A DNA stretch of 64,000 nucleotides from Fragilariopsis cylindrus CCMP1102. Its lineage: Eukaryota; Bacillariophyta; Bacillariophyceae; Bacillariales; Bacillariaceae. The first letter of the stretch is position 1; the number at the start of each line of letters is the position of its first letter. A model generated the notes under the pieces. It searched no databases. It saw only the letters and a list, made by a program, of their open reading frames with translations, and had not been told where the DNA came from. The stretch spans positions 124,001 through 188,000 of the forward strand of contig FMBT01000305.1 of the NCBI GenBank assembly GCA_900095095.1, read 5' to 3'. Both the position numbers and the translations under genes were made by a program. This document shows positions 10,935-22,827 of this stretch, piece by piece.

Positions 10935-13900
10935 GCTGATACTATTATTACCACAAGTAGTAGGCCTCTATTGACTCCCCACACCCTTCGCTTACTAAGA
11001 CTTATTGAGGGTGGATCGACAGATCATGCACGTATGGCTGTGACTCATTTGAAGGTTGTTACTATGGGATCATGTCCGCTCGTATTATGGGAAATTTTAG
11101 GACGATTGCAGGCCTATTTGGTTTCTCCGGAATGGAATACTCGATCAAATGCAGGTTTAGCGATGGAAGGTGTTGCTCAACATTTACCTGTGCAAGATCA
11201 GGAAGAATTCCTATCACAAGATCATCATTATCATCGTCATCGTCGTTACGATGGCGACAATATCAATAACAAAATGAAAATGATAACGATAACAATAACG
11301 ACGAAGATTCGACTTGGCTGAAAATTATCGACCTTGAGGAAAATTTCCCAACTATATTGAAAAAAGGACGACTGCTGTTTGCCGCTGTAGAATCCCGATA
11401 TCAAGGAAAGGAGGATGACGAGCAATTAGAACATCTAGATGAATCCTATCAAGGATCGAAACACTTTTGTAGAATGAGACTTGAAATGCAGCGAAGTATA
11501 TTGAATAAACGACTTGGACTATCAAATATATTAGCTCACTACAGCATCGACGTCGATCAGTCTATAAAAAGCGAACTGATCGAGGAACACCCAAAAAAGA
11601 AACAGAAAAGAGATTGCAAAACTTCCAAGAAAAAAGCACGTGTTTCAATCCGAGCCTTGCTAACTATGGAAATACGGCAGCAGCAGCAGCGGCAGCAGCA
11701 ACACAATGATGGTTCGAACACTGTATCTCATCGTAATGCACAATCGTTACTTGCTGGAGAACTGATGTTTCGAATCTTTGATCCGTCCTGGCATGTCCGA
11801 CACGGATCATTCATTGGGATTTTAGCCCTCATACGGGCATGGAAGGCGCACAACAACAGACAGTACGGAGAAGACTTATTTGGCGTATGGCCGCAGGATA
11901 TTCTTGCCTGTACACTTTGTGTTTTGGCGTTGGATCGCTTTGGGGATTATTCTGGTGCATCAATGGAAGAAACTGTGTCGGGTGGTACGGTCGCACCTAT
12001 TCGGGAGATGGCAGGACAAGTATTTGCGGTAGTTTTTCTTATGTCTCCTGAACCCCTTCGACTGAAGGTAATTGGTCTTTTGAATTCACTACTTCAACAC
12101 GATGAATGGGAGACTCGACACGGAGCACTTCTTGCAATCAAGTATATCGTTGTTTTAATGGCAGCTTCTTCGAAAACACCTGCCGAGAAATGTCAATGGA
12201 AAGAGCATTTCTTGGTCTACTTTGTTGATACGGTGATCAGTGGATTGGAAGATAAAAATGACGATGTTCAGGGTGTTGCGTCACAGATATTATGCTTTTC
12301 CTTACCATATTTTGATACAGACAAAGAAGAAGAAAGCAATTTCATCCCTCGTGTCATTCAATCTCTTTGGAAATCTCTAGTGAATATTCGAGTAGTATCA
12401 TCTTCTATCAATGATATTGTAAAATTGCTGTCACAAATTATCCGAACAAATGCAATGATGCATTGCATGTTATATCAAATACTAATTCATCCTTACATGG
12501 TTTGGTTCAAATTTTCACCCAAATGAGTGAATTACTACAGTGTGAACTTAAATCCGTCAAAATTTCTATACTATATGTGATTGGATCACTTTCTCGTCAA
12601 CTCGTCCAGCTTTTGAGCAAGCAAAATCAACCGACTATTAGTGAAGCTGACAAGGTACAAGCAAGAGAATGCTTTTGTGTCATTGTGAAGGATGTCTATA
12701 GTCTCTGCTGTGAGACCAGTTTGGTTCATAATGACGATGAATACAACAATCAAAATGGCAATTCCGACCTAAAGGTACTACACAAAACATGTGATGAAAC
12801 TTGGACGATTCTGTCGGAGGTCTCGAATATTGTTTTTCGTGATAGCATACCGATGCAAAATGAGCTCGATTATAATTTGCTGACAAACTATTTCGATGCT
12901 AGAGAAAATATGAAATTGTCAGACGGATTTTCGCTCAGGATCCGAACGGATCATGCAACTACTATAGCAGCAATCTTTGTAGACAATGGCAAGAATCAAC
13001 CCGACGAGACAGGACCTGACAATTGCATGGAACGATACAATATTCTAGCGTTATTCCTCCTTTCGTACGTTAATTCACCGTTTATTTTTCACTGTGAAGC
13101 ATTATGCTTCTTGGTTCAAGCTTTATTTAATTCCAACGTCCAATCATCGCATTCGAACGACGAAAAGGTGGATCTGATAACAATCCTTCAACTATGTCAA
13201 ACAAGGCTCCTTGCTAAGCTAGAGAAAGGTATATTAGGTAAATTTTATAGAAGATCGGATCAGATTATGCAGGAGCCTCAATCCTTAAAGATTATCACGG
13301 ACTCAATCTCCACTGGGTATAAGATGGTATTCCGAAGGGAAGGTTCTGGGAAAGCTGCCGCAGCAACAGTTATTGACTTGTGGAGAGAGGCCGGGATGTT
13401 TCCAAAATATGTGAAGGATACTCCCGCGACACAGTTAACGATTGATTACATGCGTCTCTATTCTCAAATCGTAGGGACGTTAATCGCTGGCGGGATTATA
13501 TATCTACCAACGAAATTGACCCCCATTGTTCGACCCTTGATGACATCGATTCAAAACGAGCAGGACAAAAAATTCCAAAATTTAATTAGTTCGTACATGG
13601 AAAGATTCCTACTGGTGATTATAAATGGGCCTGTGCCCTCCGAACGATTCGATGGATTTCAGAAAACATTCTTGAAAGTTTTAAACAATCTCTGTAGTCT
13701 TCTACTCGAAGATAACGAACCTAGTTGCACTGCAGCAACTATGGTAATCGGCTCCCTGGTAAGGAATTTGCGTAAAGAAAAGACACTACAAGATTTAAAA
13801 CCTGTTTGGGATCGGCTTTGTCCTCTACTTGAGTCATCAATCAATGCGGATACAGTGGGAAAGACTAATGCACTTCGTATGCTGAAGCCGTTTGTCGAAT

Positions 13901-16303
13901 GTTAAAGCGAAACAATGAAATCACCTTCAAGATTTTTGATGATTTTATGTATTCTTTGATAGATATCGGCTGCTCAGACCACCCTTCTTTGCGAATTATG
14001 TCTTCCAGCATTATTAAGGACATGTGTTCAGTTGATGCATCACTTGTTCTAGAAAAGGCTCTGCCGACTTTGATTGTTTCCCTCCAGGACGGTAAAAATG
14101 ACACCCAAAGAAGTGGCGCGTGCTTACTCCTTCGTGATATTCTGGATTCAACTGAAGAATTACTACAGTATGCCCCTTCGTTCGAACACTTTTGCCTATA
14201 GTCATGTCAATGATGATAGATCCGGTAAAAATTTGCGCAGAAATTTCAGCGAGTATATTTTCTCACCTCGTTCAGGTGGCACCGCTTGTTGACAAATCTG
14301 TAACTTTCAATGAATCACAAACCACCCATGATGCTAGTCTTGTAATTGACCACTTGATCCATGGTAAAAAGCTTTTGCCGTGCGAGATACATCCAACAAT
14401 TTCCAAAGCTCTATGCGATGGAGGGATTGTTCTAAGAAATTATCAACTCGAAGGAGTTTCTTGGTTACGATTTCTCCAAAGTATCAACCTTAACGGTGCG
14501 CTCTGTGACTCTATGGGACTAGGGAAAACTTTACAAGCTATATTGGCGGTATCTTTGGCCCATATGGATTACACTGATGACGAAGAACAAGCCAAGAGCT
14601 TAGTTATTTGTCCGGCAAGTATCGTTGGGCATTGGGTAAACGAAATTAAGAGGTATTTCCCCGGGAATTCAGTATTTCATGCATTGCCTTTTGTAGGCAA
14701 CGCCCAGCAAAGGAAAGTTTTGCTGAAAAGCAAGCTAGAAACATGTAACTTGATTGTAACTAGCTATGAAATATTGAGGAGTGACATTGATGCGCTTTCC
14801 AAAGCAAATTGGACGTATTGTATTCTCGACGAAGGTCATCTCTTGAGGAATCCAAAGACCTTGACTGCAAGGGCCTCTAGGCGATTGCGAGCTCGTCACA
14901 AGCTCATTCTCACTGGAACTCCAATTCAGAACAGCGTGAACGAGGTATGGGCAACATTTGACTTCCTCATGCCTAATTTTCTTGGATCTTCATCTCAGTT
15001 CTCTAAAGAATTTGCCCGGCCGATTATCAAAGGCCAAAATTTCGATGCAGCAGCACTTGATATTGCGACCGGAATGGAAAAGCTAAAACTATTGCATCAA
15101 CAAGTACTACCTTTTATCCTGAGAAGAGAAAAAGAACAAGTTTTGAAGGAACTTCCTCCAAAAATCATCACAAGGATCCCATGCCCGATGAGCACTGTTC
15201 AAGAAGATCTATATCATCGATTTTGTTCTGATCAACAAGGGAAGCAGTCGATATCATCCTTGGACAAAATAGTGAATACAACGCATCCATCCGATGCAAA
15301 TAAATCATCTATGCTGAGCCCGGAAGTCTTAAAGTCGCTTTTATATCTTCGTTTGTTGTGTACCCACCCATGGTTGGTCAGGGCAAACAAACAAGGACCG
15401 AAAAACCAGCATATGCATGACAGTCGATACATCCTAGAAGCATCGGGCAAACTTGTAGCATTACGAGAGCTTTTAAGAGACGCTGGTATGAATTTTAATG
15501 AGCTTACTGCCGCTGACAATGATTCGTCGCTGCTCTATTGCGACAAGGATGAAGAGGAAGTATCGGCTACTGATGAATATGAGAAAATTTTAGACCCCAA
15601 TCGTGACGATTCTTCAGATGTGATGCACAGCAGGCAGCAAAATATATCAGACAGAAATGGATCAAGATGTTTGATATTTGGACAGTTTACAAATAGTCTG
15701 GATATTGTGGAGGAACTTTTACTGAAACGGCATATGCCATCTGTCGAATACCTCAGGCTCGATGGAAGGGTGCCAGCTTCAAAACGATCAGGTATTGTCG
15801 ATAAATTCAATCGAGACGACAGCATCAAAATTTTGCTTTTGACGACCAAAATCGGGGGCTTAGGATTAAATTTGACCGGAGCGGATACTGTGATTTTCCT
15901 CGAGCATGACTGGAACCCACATACGGATCTCCAAGCTATGGACCGTGCTCATCGGATTGGACAGAAACGGACTGTCCATGTGTACCAGTTGGTGACAATG
16001 AATTCTATTGAAGAAAAGACAATGCTGATACATGAACGAAAATTAGCCATGAGTAAGGCTATTGTCAACACTGACAATTCTTCGATGTATAGTATGGGAA
16101 CTGACCGTCTACTTGACATCTTTCAATTTCGAAGTGAATCCTCCACAAATTCTAACTCTGATTCCGATTTCAACAACACTCTAGACTCTTTGGTAGAGCG
16201 ATACCAAGATGAATATCAAAGCCTCTCTCTCAACGACTTCCTTGCAGGGTTTGAATGCGAGCCGTCCTCGAAATCAATTACACCTGTACCAAAAAATGCT
16301 TAG
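10767..16303 (+). CDS. MOT1: MOT1/BTAF1 TBP-associated Snf2 ATPase
   Basis: A Swi2/Snf2 ATPase that removes or redistributes TBP on promoters. The N terminus is Asn/Thr-rich, then HEAT repeats run over about 10970-14200 (RLLRLIEGGSTDHARMAV, FDPSWHVRHGSFIGILAL). The ATPase (about 14430-16060) has motif I SMGLGKT, motif II LDEGHLLRN, LTGTPIQNS, and in the second lobe TTKIGGLGLNLTGAD and AMDRAHRIGQKR. DEGH instead of DEAH and the HEAT array identify the Mot1 subfamily; total length near 1840 residues matches. The frame is broken near 11272, 12450, 13912 and 14178; one extra base at each (runs of A, A, T and T) restores conserved sequence. The ATPase half is intact. The same strand next carries VPS72. 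Confidence 0.9.
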
Positions 16304-17123
16304 AAGGTACAGTATTGAAAAGATGTCTCGAAAGTTATATGTAAATATGAATATATTAATAAATTTAGAAAAATAGATAGAGTAATAATATACCTGCCTT
16401 CCTTTTCCCAAAACTCATTTTACTGTAGAATGACCATACTTATTACAGATTTTGTTGTTTGCATGCTATACATGGCATTTACTATGTAGCCTCCTATGTA
16501 TGTGTCTATCTATCTATCTATGAAAACATACATACAATAGGCATACAATGTCCTTATAAGAGCAAGATATTGAGGATAACCAGCACAGTTGCCACTCTCA
16601 TTGCACACAGTGCTAAAAGTCAGTATCAAAACAAATAAATAATCCTTCTTTAATAAGTAACTAACTGTATCACACTATTCCATCACTACAGAAAGTTGCA
16701 CATCACTGCAATACAACTCTGTATTATACCTACTATTACCTAAGCTGCAATTTGTTGTTGTATTCCTGCACCTAGCATCTAGCATAGTGCATAGTGATCA
16801 AAAATAGCCTTCAAAAAAATGATTATTTTCTGGGGGGGCTGGAAAAATACATTGTTCACACGATTTTTTTTAAATATTCGCTAAGCTTTATACAGTATAA
16901 GAGCAAATACTACCGTACGGTACGGTAGTAAGTGAGTAGAGAGAGGTGCGAAGAAAAAACATTCGGTTGAGTGTAACAAAATATGAAAATATGCCTTCAC
17001 CACAATAAAACATCACAACCACTCAGGCAAATCACCTAACTATTAAATTGGTATTAGAGGGCTGCTGGATCTATCCACAAGAAGGTATGGTGCCAATAAA
17101 TCCACAATAATAAATATCTTGCA
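16304..17123. other. Intergenic region with inverted repeat
   Basis: About 820 bases between MOT1 and VPS72. Contains AATAAA-like signals near 16355, a CTAT microsatellite near 16505-16521, and a perfect 10-1-10 inverted repeat at 16909-16929 about 200 bases upstream of the VPS72 start. No gene seen. Confidence 0.5.
16909..16929. promoter_or_regulatory. Perfect inverted repeat upstream of VPS72
   Basis: ACTACCGTAC and its exact reverse complement flank a single G. Location upstream of a start codon makes a protein-binding site possible; no known factor is recognised. Confidence 0.35.
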
Positions 17124-19568
17124 ATGTCCGTGGTTACTAAAAGAGAAAGGCGCAAGAATGCGGGTCAGCGGATGGGGAGTTTATTGGGAAAGGCCATGGA
17201 AGAGGATGATACCTTCTGGAGTCACGAGACATGGAACGACGACGACGACGGTGAGGACAGTGGCAACGATTCATTTCACGAATCCGATGAGGATTCTGTC
17301 CTTAAGAAAGACGTATTCGACTCCGATTTTGATGACAGTGAAAGTGACAATGAAGATGACGATGTTGCGGCAGGAGAAGCGGAAGAACTTGAGTTACAAA
17401 AAAGTGAACGTGCCAGACGAAATCAGAAAAGCAGTACAAATTACGTCGACGCAAAGTCTTCTACTGCTCGGGGAAATAGAGGGAAAAGAGGAGCTGCTAA
17501 TAAACGCGCCGTTGGAGTAGGATTTAATGCTGGTATCGTATTAAAATTCCCGTCGAATAGCAGCAACTCACTGGCACTACTGCCGACTCCGTCGAGTATT
17601 AGTGCCCTTCAATTAACAAAACCATCTACAACATCAATACAATCTGCTATTACTGCTGCTGCTGCTGCTGCTGATACAAAAACTAAAATTGCTGTCAATA
17701 ATCTACCCGAACCATCAACATTGCCAGCTCCTGTTACTTCTTCTCGAGCAAATGCTGTATCCTCTTCTAGTAGAAAATCAAAAAATCGAATAGTCGGAGA
17801 TCCTATTGTTCGGTCATCTCGAGTATCCTTACGAGAACGACGTTCCACTCACGGAGTTCGAACGCTTCGTGAGAATCGCAGTACACCCTCGCGTCAAAGT
17901 GCAACGATTACTACTAATGCTGCTGCTGCTGCCTCAACTGGTCGCAGCAAATCAAGTAATGGTGGTTCAAATTCTCGTACTACTACTACTACTGCAAAAC
18001 GAAAGCGACATTCTCAAGAAGAACTACTCTTGGAGGCTATCCACGAAACGGAACCAGAAAATCAACGATGGTTATTTGGAAGAAAACGAACCCAAGATCA
18101 ACACGATAAAGATAAAGATCTAAATTCTGGTTTCCGAGATAAATATAGAGGTAGGAAAGTCATTCAAAAATTTCATTCCCGACGTGGCTGTCTCAATACG
18201 TTAACCTTTCCTGAAATGGATGCAGTGCCGGAAATACTTACGAGGAGGCAACCTCAGCAGCAGCAGCAGGTCCAGGAAAAGAATTTAGAATCACGACCAT
18301 CAAATATAGCATCGTCATCGTCAGCGGAACCTTCGCAGCAGCAAGTCAGTAGTAATATTTGTGTGATAACTGGTAAACCCGGTAGATACAAGGATCCCAT
18401 TACCAATCTGCCGTACCATAATCTAGCTGCTTTCAAGGAATTGCGAAGACGTCACGATAATGGTATACCTATTCTGAAAAATAACAAAGGCGGTATTGAT
18501 GGGGAAGAAACAAAAAACAATAAACAGGTGACCAAGAAGAAAAGTATGGTACGTGGAACATCCCAAGGCGATAGCGTTTCTTTCTCCGGTACTGCTACTA
18601 ACGGAGATCAAAAACCTGCTACTCGTCATCATTCGAATGGAGAGAAGAAGATCTCTGCCAATGATGGTAAAAACAATAAAACAAATGCCGAAAAAAAGGC
18701 GCCTCCTAAAAAGTCTTCTTCTCCGGGTGATGCAAAGCTACCCTTCCAAAGCCCCAAACCTCCATCTCGACCATCTATTTCGACTGTACACAAGCAGCAA
18801 CCGCAACAGCCATATCCTAAATTACCTGTACAAAAGCAGCAATCGCAACAGCCATATCCTAAATTACCTACGTTTTCATTGTCAAGAAAGGATTCTTCAA
18901 CAACGACGACGACGGCAGCAACAACTACTATTGATTCCCCTATATCTCCAACTCATCCATCTTCATCGTTATCGACCTCAGTGATATCGGTACAATCTGA
19001 CACAGCGGTGGCACCGAAAATACTGCCCCCACCGCTTGTAAAGCCGCACTCGATGACAGAAAACAACAACAACAATCAAAGGGATAAAAAGTTTAAAAAA
19101 GAATCAGAAACTAACGGAGAAGGTAGTAGGAAAAAAGCAAAAACGATCGGGAAGGGCACTACTACTGCTTCTAAGCCAAATAAGGCAGTTGGTATTCAGC
19201 CTTTACCACCAATGTGTGAAGACAATAATAAAAAATCGTCTCTACCTACTGTCGCCGCGACTCCTATTGCGGGAACTTCAGTCAACGCAGCCATTAACAG
19301 TGCAAATAGTAACGGAATTAGTCAAAAGACAACAACTACTGCTACGACTGCGCCTTCAACCGGTACAATCAAGAATGGTTCATCTCATGTTGTATGTACT
19401 GCAAAGGTTGTAGGAAATACTATTCGAAAAAAGAGTGATGCTGTTACGGAAAACACTGACAAAAATACAATTACAAGTACCGGTACCGGCACCGGTACGA
19501 AGGGACAAGAAATTAAGTCGAAGTATGAAGAGGAGGTAAAGGATAAAACAGACAAACAAATAACATGA
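17124..19568 (+). CDS. VPS72: VPS72/YL1 (Swc2) subunit of SWR1/SRCAP remodeller
   Basis: The protein of 814 residues binds H2A.Z-H2B and helps SWR1-type complexes exchange histones. The N terminus has the YL1 signature RRKNAGQRMGSLLGKA followed by acidic blocks (WNDDDDGEDS, DSDFDDSESDNEDDD), the histone-binding region. A YL1_C domain lies at about 18355-18450 (VITGKPGRYKDPITNLPYHN). Between and after these are long Ser/Thr/Asn/Gln-rich linkers, which make it roughly twice the animal or yeast length. There is a 42-bp tandem duplication in the linker. The frame is intact, in contrast to its upstream neighbours. It sits directly behind MOT1 on the same strand. Confidence 0.88.
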   Translation: MSVVTKRERRKNAGQRMGSLLGKAMEEDDTFWSHETWNDDDDGEDSGNDSFHESDEDSVLKKDVFDSDFDDSESDNEDDDVAAGEAEELELQKSERARRNQKSSTNYVDAKSSTARGNRGKRGAANKRAVGVGFNAGIVLKFPSNSSNSLALLPTPSSISALQLTKPSTTSIQSAITAAAAAADTKTKIAVNNLPEPSTLPAPVTSSRANAVSSSSRKSKNRIVGDPIVRSSRVSLRERRSTHGVRTLRENRSTPSRQSATITTNAAAAASTGRSKSSNGGSNSRTTTTTAKRKRHSQEELLLEAIHETEPENQRWLFGRKRTQDQHDKDKDLNSGFRDKYRGRKVIQKFHSRRGCLNTLTFPEMDAVPEILTRRQPQQQQQVQEKNLESRPSNIASSSSAEPSQQQVSSNICVITGKPGRYKDPITNLPYHNLAAFKELRRRHDNGIPILKNNKGGIDGEETKNNKQVTKKKSMVRGTSQGDSVSFSGTATNGDQKPATRHHSNGEKKISANDGKNNKTNAEKKAPPKKSSSPGDAKLPFQSPKPPSRPSISTVHKQQPQQPYPKLPVQKQQSQQPYPKLPTFSLSRKDSSTTTTTAATTTIDSPISPTHPSSSLSTSVISVQSDTAVAPKILPPPLVKPHSMTENNNNNQRDKKFKKESETNGEGSRKKAKTIGKGTTTASKPNKAVGIQPLPPMCEDNNKKSSLPTVAATPIAGTSVNAAINSANSNGISQKTTTTATTAPSTGTIKNGSSHVVCTAKVVGNTIRKKSDAVTENTDKNTITSTGTGTGTKGQEIKSKYEEEVKDKTDKQIT
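18792..18875 (+). repeat. 42-bp tandem duplication in VPS72
   Basis: Two near-identical 42-bp copies encode KQQ(P/S)QQPYPKLP(V/T) twice, differing by few bases, so the duplication is recent and in frame. Confidence 0.88.
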
Positions 19569-19654
19569 TGAAGCAATATTAGACGCCCATACAGAAACTA
19601 AATTAATGATAGAATATTTACTGATAATTAATAACTTTTAATATTATTATTACG

Positions 19655-20473
19655 CTATGCTGTTTCTGTATTAACATCTGATTCTATGACTGTATACCAA
19701 CTTCCATCACGACTGTACACTTCTCCCAAGGAAATTGCTTTTTCTACACCCGACAATTCATCATTGGTGGTTGCTGGTACCGATACGACAGTAACAGTGC
19801 AGGTTCCAGATGGGATAGTCTTATAACTTAATGAATTAAATGAAATGTTCGCATTAGTTGGGATGTCTAACATAACAACTAATTCACTCGCTGCCTCCAT
19901 CACTTCACCTAACATCAAATCATCTCCACCAAGGAAGTTGAAGATTAAATTAGTACTTTCCATGCAAGATGCTGCATTTGAAAATGCATCCTTTATAGCC
20001 TCTGCGGGTCCATAATTAACCTCACTAACAGTAGTCTCACCAGGATTCTTGTACAGTTCCACACCTTGTCCTTTACAGATAATAGTACTACTACTACCAC
20101 CACCAACTTTTTTCAATACATCCTGAATCGTAGATTCATCTACAGTTTGTAAAGTAGCGTACCGTAATAATGTTTCTGGTAAACTTTCTGCGTGACCAGG
20201 TTTGTGTTTAATCTCTCCAATAATCTTAATTGCCGATTCTTTAGCTAAAGCTACACCACCTGCTCCCTCTTCTGGTGCGACGTAATCTTCTGTTTGCGCC
20301 TCAATGATATCATATAATTTCGTGGTTGACGAAGTGGAATAATAATTATTATTATTCATTGGGGGAGTAAAACCGGTGACAACAACACCGCATCTTGACG
20401 TAGATGTAATTACAGCAACTACTGCTACTACTACTAGCGTCGTTGTCGATATATAGCTTATCATACCTGTCAT
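19655..20473 (-). CDS. Plastid-targeted protein of unknown function
   Basis: Taken from ATG 20473 (MTGMISYIS); an in-frame ATG at 20515 would put an acidic stretch before the hydrophobic core and is less likely. Residues about 5-23 form a signal-peptide core (TTTLVVVAVVAVITSTS), followed by VVTG|FTPPM, an ASAFAP-like site with Phe at +1, so import into a complex plastid is predicted. The mature part (about 230 residues) has no domain I recognise; it is soluble, with segments such as SAIKIIGEIKHKPGHAES and LIFNFLGGDDLMLGEVM. It is convergent with VPS72, 86 bases apart. Confidence 0.75.
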   Translation of the reverse strand: MTGMISYISTTTLVVVAVVAVITSTSRCGVVVTGFTPPMNNNNYYSTSSTTKLYDIIEAQTEDYVAPEEGAGGVALAKESAIKIIGEIKHKPGHAESLPETLLRYATLQTVDESTIQDVLKKVGGGSSSTIICKGQGVELYKNPGETTVSEVNYGPAEAIKDAFSNAASCMESTNLIFNFLGGDDLMLGEVMEAASELVVMLDIPTNANISFNSLSYKTIPSGTCTVTVVSVPATTNDELSGVEKAISLGEVYSRDGSWYTVIESDVNTETA

Positions 20474-21029
20474 CGTCAGCCCTCTTTTCGTACCTTCTTC
20501 TTCTATTTCTTCCAAGGATGTAACGGTAGAAATAACGAATACTTGTACTGTCGATGCTAAGAGCCTTCTGTAAGTTCAAAAAGGTGGAATCGTTATACTT
20601 TTTCATTCATTTAATCGAAGATATTTCATTATTTTTATCATCATCACATCGTCCATCAAAACGGCCAGACGTCGTCCGTCTACGGCGGGCGAAATCTGTT
20701 GCTCTCCACGTTGATCTCTCTTCCGTTCATACGTGGATAAAAATACAATTACGAATGGACCTTCCGTTAGTGGTCAGTCGTGCACAAATCTAATCATATT
20801 ATATATTTATATTCTACAGTATTATTATCATCTTTACCGTGAGTTACTGTAGAAGACTGAGAAGGAAAACGAAAAAATATAAGTAAACTAACATGACACA
20901 GTATTTAAAAATTAGTATGAAATTGAATATATGATACAGTATAGCCTAATAGTATACGGGGTAGGGTACAAAATATTTATCAATAATATGTCGAGAGTAG
21001 TTACAGTAGTCGAGATTCATTTAATCAAT
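20474..21029. other. Intergenic region
   Basis: About 550 bases between two minus-strand genes, AT-rich, with TACTGTA/TACAGTA motifs near 20813, 20846 and 20936. No gene supported. Confidence 0.45.
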
Positions 21030-22827
21030 TTAGAAGACAATCTTGGTAGCTTTCTTCATCGGACCTCCCCTAGGACCGAAGCTTCCATATAGTTTATGCT
21101 CCTTTTTCTTGATAGTGCTACCAAACTTCATCAAGGCCTCTGGTGGAGTTTGACCTGCCTGTTTGATAACTTGTTGAAGCTCTCCAGCATGAGACTTATC
21201 CGATGGTTGAAAAAATGTGTAAGCCTCGCCGCTCTTTCCAGCACGTCCTGTACGACCAATCCGATGGACGTAATCTTCGATAGTTAACGGGAATGTATAA
21301 TTCAACACTAATCCGACATCTGGAATATCCAATCCTCTAGCAGCTACATCTGTTGCTACCATGAGTTGACAACTACCGTCCTTAAAGTCTTGTAATGCCT
21401 GAGTTCGGGCAGCCTGATGTTTATTTCCATGGATTGAACAGGCTTTGAACCCCTCACGATTTAGGGAATATTCCAATCGTTCTACCTCCTTTTTGTAAAG
21501 TGCAAACACCAGAATCCGTTGATTCTTTTTTTGATATTTTCGAAGAAGTTCCCGAAGTCGATTTTCTCGTGGCCGATCTTCAATGACTTCTACAATTTGA
21601 TTAACTCGCTTATTCGCCGAAAGAGAATCGTCAACACAATTTTCACCGTTGCTTCCTGTTATACCTTCAAAACCAACATATAGTCGGATAGGATCGACCA
21701 TATAATTCATAGCGATCTCTTGAATAGCTGCTGGCCAAGTTGCAGAAAACATGGCTGTCTGTCTACCGTCTTCTTTTGCCATGCAATTAGATATGATGTA
21801 TTTAACATCCTCTGTAAAAGTAAAGATAAAATGTTAGCAACACCGCAATATAATAGTAAAGTGAAGATTATATTAAAGAGAAGCAAAAATGAAACTAACC
21901 TTCAAACCCCATATCAAGCATTCTATCTGCTTCATCTAGGACCAAATGATGAATTTTGCTTAGATCACATATCCCGTCGTTGATCAAATCTTTAAGACGC
22001 CCAGGAGTTGCCACAATACAGTCAACACTTCCCTTTTTCAGCTCGGCTGCTTGTGTCCATTTTGGTACACCTCCGTACAGAACTAACGATTTCATACCAA
22101 TAACCGCACCATATTCCTGAAGAACGACTTCAACTTGCATGGCCAATTCACGAGTAGGAGACAATACCAACATACGTGGTAAGCGTTTACCCGACTTCAC
22201 ACCTTCCGATAACATTGATGAAAGAGCTGGGATGCTGAATGCAAGAGTTTTGCCACTACCAGTTTCAGCAATTCCTACAATATCTCTTTTCTTGCATAAT
22301 ATCGGCCATGATTGGGCTTGAATCGGAGACGGTTTCTGGAACCCATTGCCTTCAGTACATTGTCGAATGAGTGCTTTTTCGACAACAGATTTGCACTGGT
22401 CGAAGCTCGTCAATGGGAAGAAAGCTTCATCGTTGTTAATAATTTTGTCTAGTTCTATTCCCTCTGCACCATCTTTGCAATGTTTTACCATAATTTTATT
22501 GTCTTTTCTCCAAGTTTCTGGCGCTGATAGGGACTTATCCGACGTCGAAGTAACTGACTCATCCTTACTGACTCGGGCTTTTTTTGAGGAGGGAGCGTTA
22601 GAATCAGCTTCGACACTTCGTTTCTTTGACAAAGAAACCTCTTTTCCTTCTACAGAAAACTTGTCGCTCTTGGCGATACATTTTTTAACCTTTTTGTGAT
22701 TATCGCCGTCGCCCATTTCTTCAGCAACTAATTTGGCCAATACCTTCAATTTCATCGACCCGGAATCTTGCTTTTTTAGAATTTTCTTGGCAGCCTTCAC
22801 CACTTTGCTTGTCGCCAAATCGTCCAT
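21030..22827 (-). CDS. DBP3: DEAD-box RNA helicase, DBP3/RH5 type
   Basis: ATP-dependent RNA helicase in two exons, 22827-21900 and 21811-21030, with an 88-nt GT-AG intron that splits GFE|EDVKYII in phase. Motifs in order: Q (FQKPSPIQAQSWP), I (AETGSGKT), Ia (PTRELA), Ib (TPGRL), II (DEAD), III (SAT), V (ATDVAARGLDIP), VI (HRIGRTGR). The N-terminal extension is lysine-rich. The C-terminal signature ALMKFGSTIKKKEHKLYGSF ending in KKATKIVF matches Dbp3, a nucleolar helicase for pre-rRNA processing of the large subunit. Frame is intact. Confidence 0.88.
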
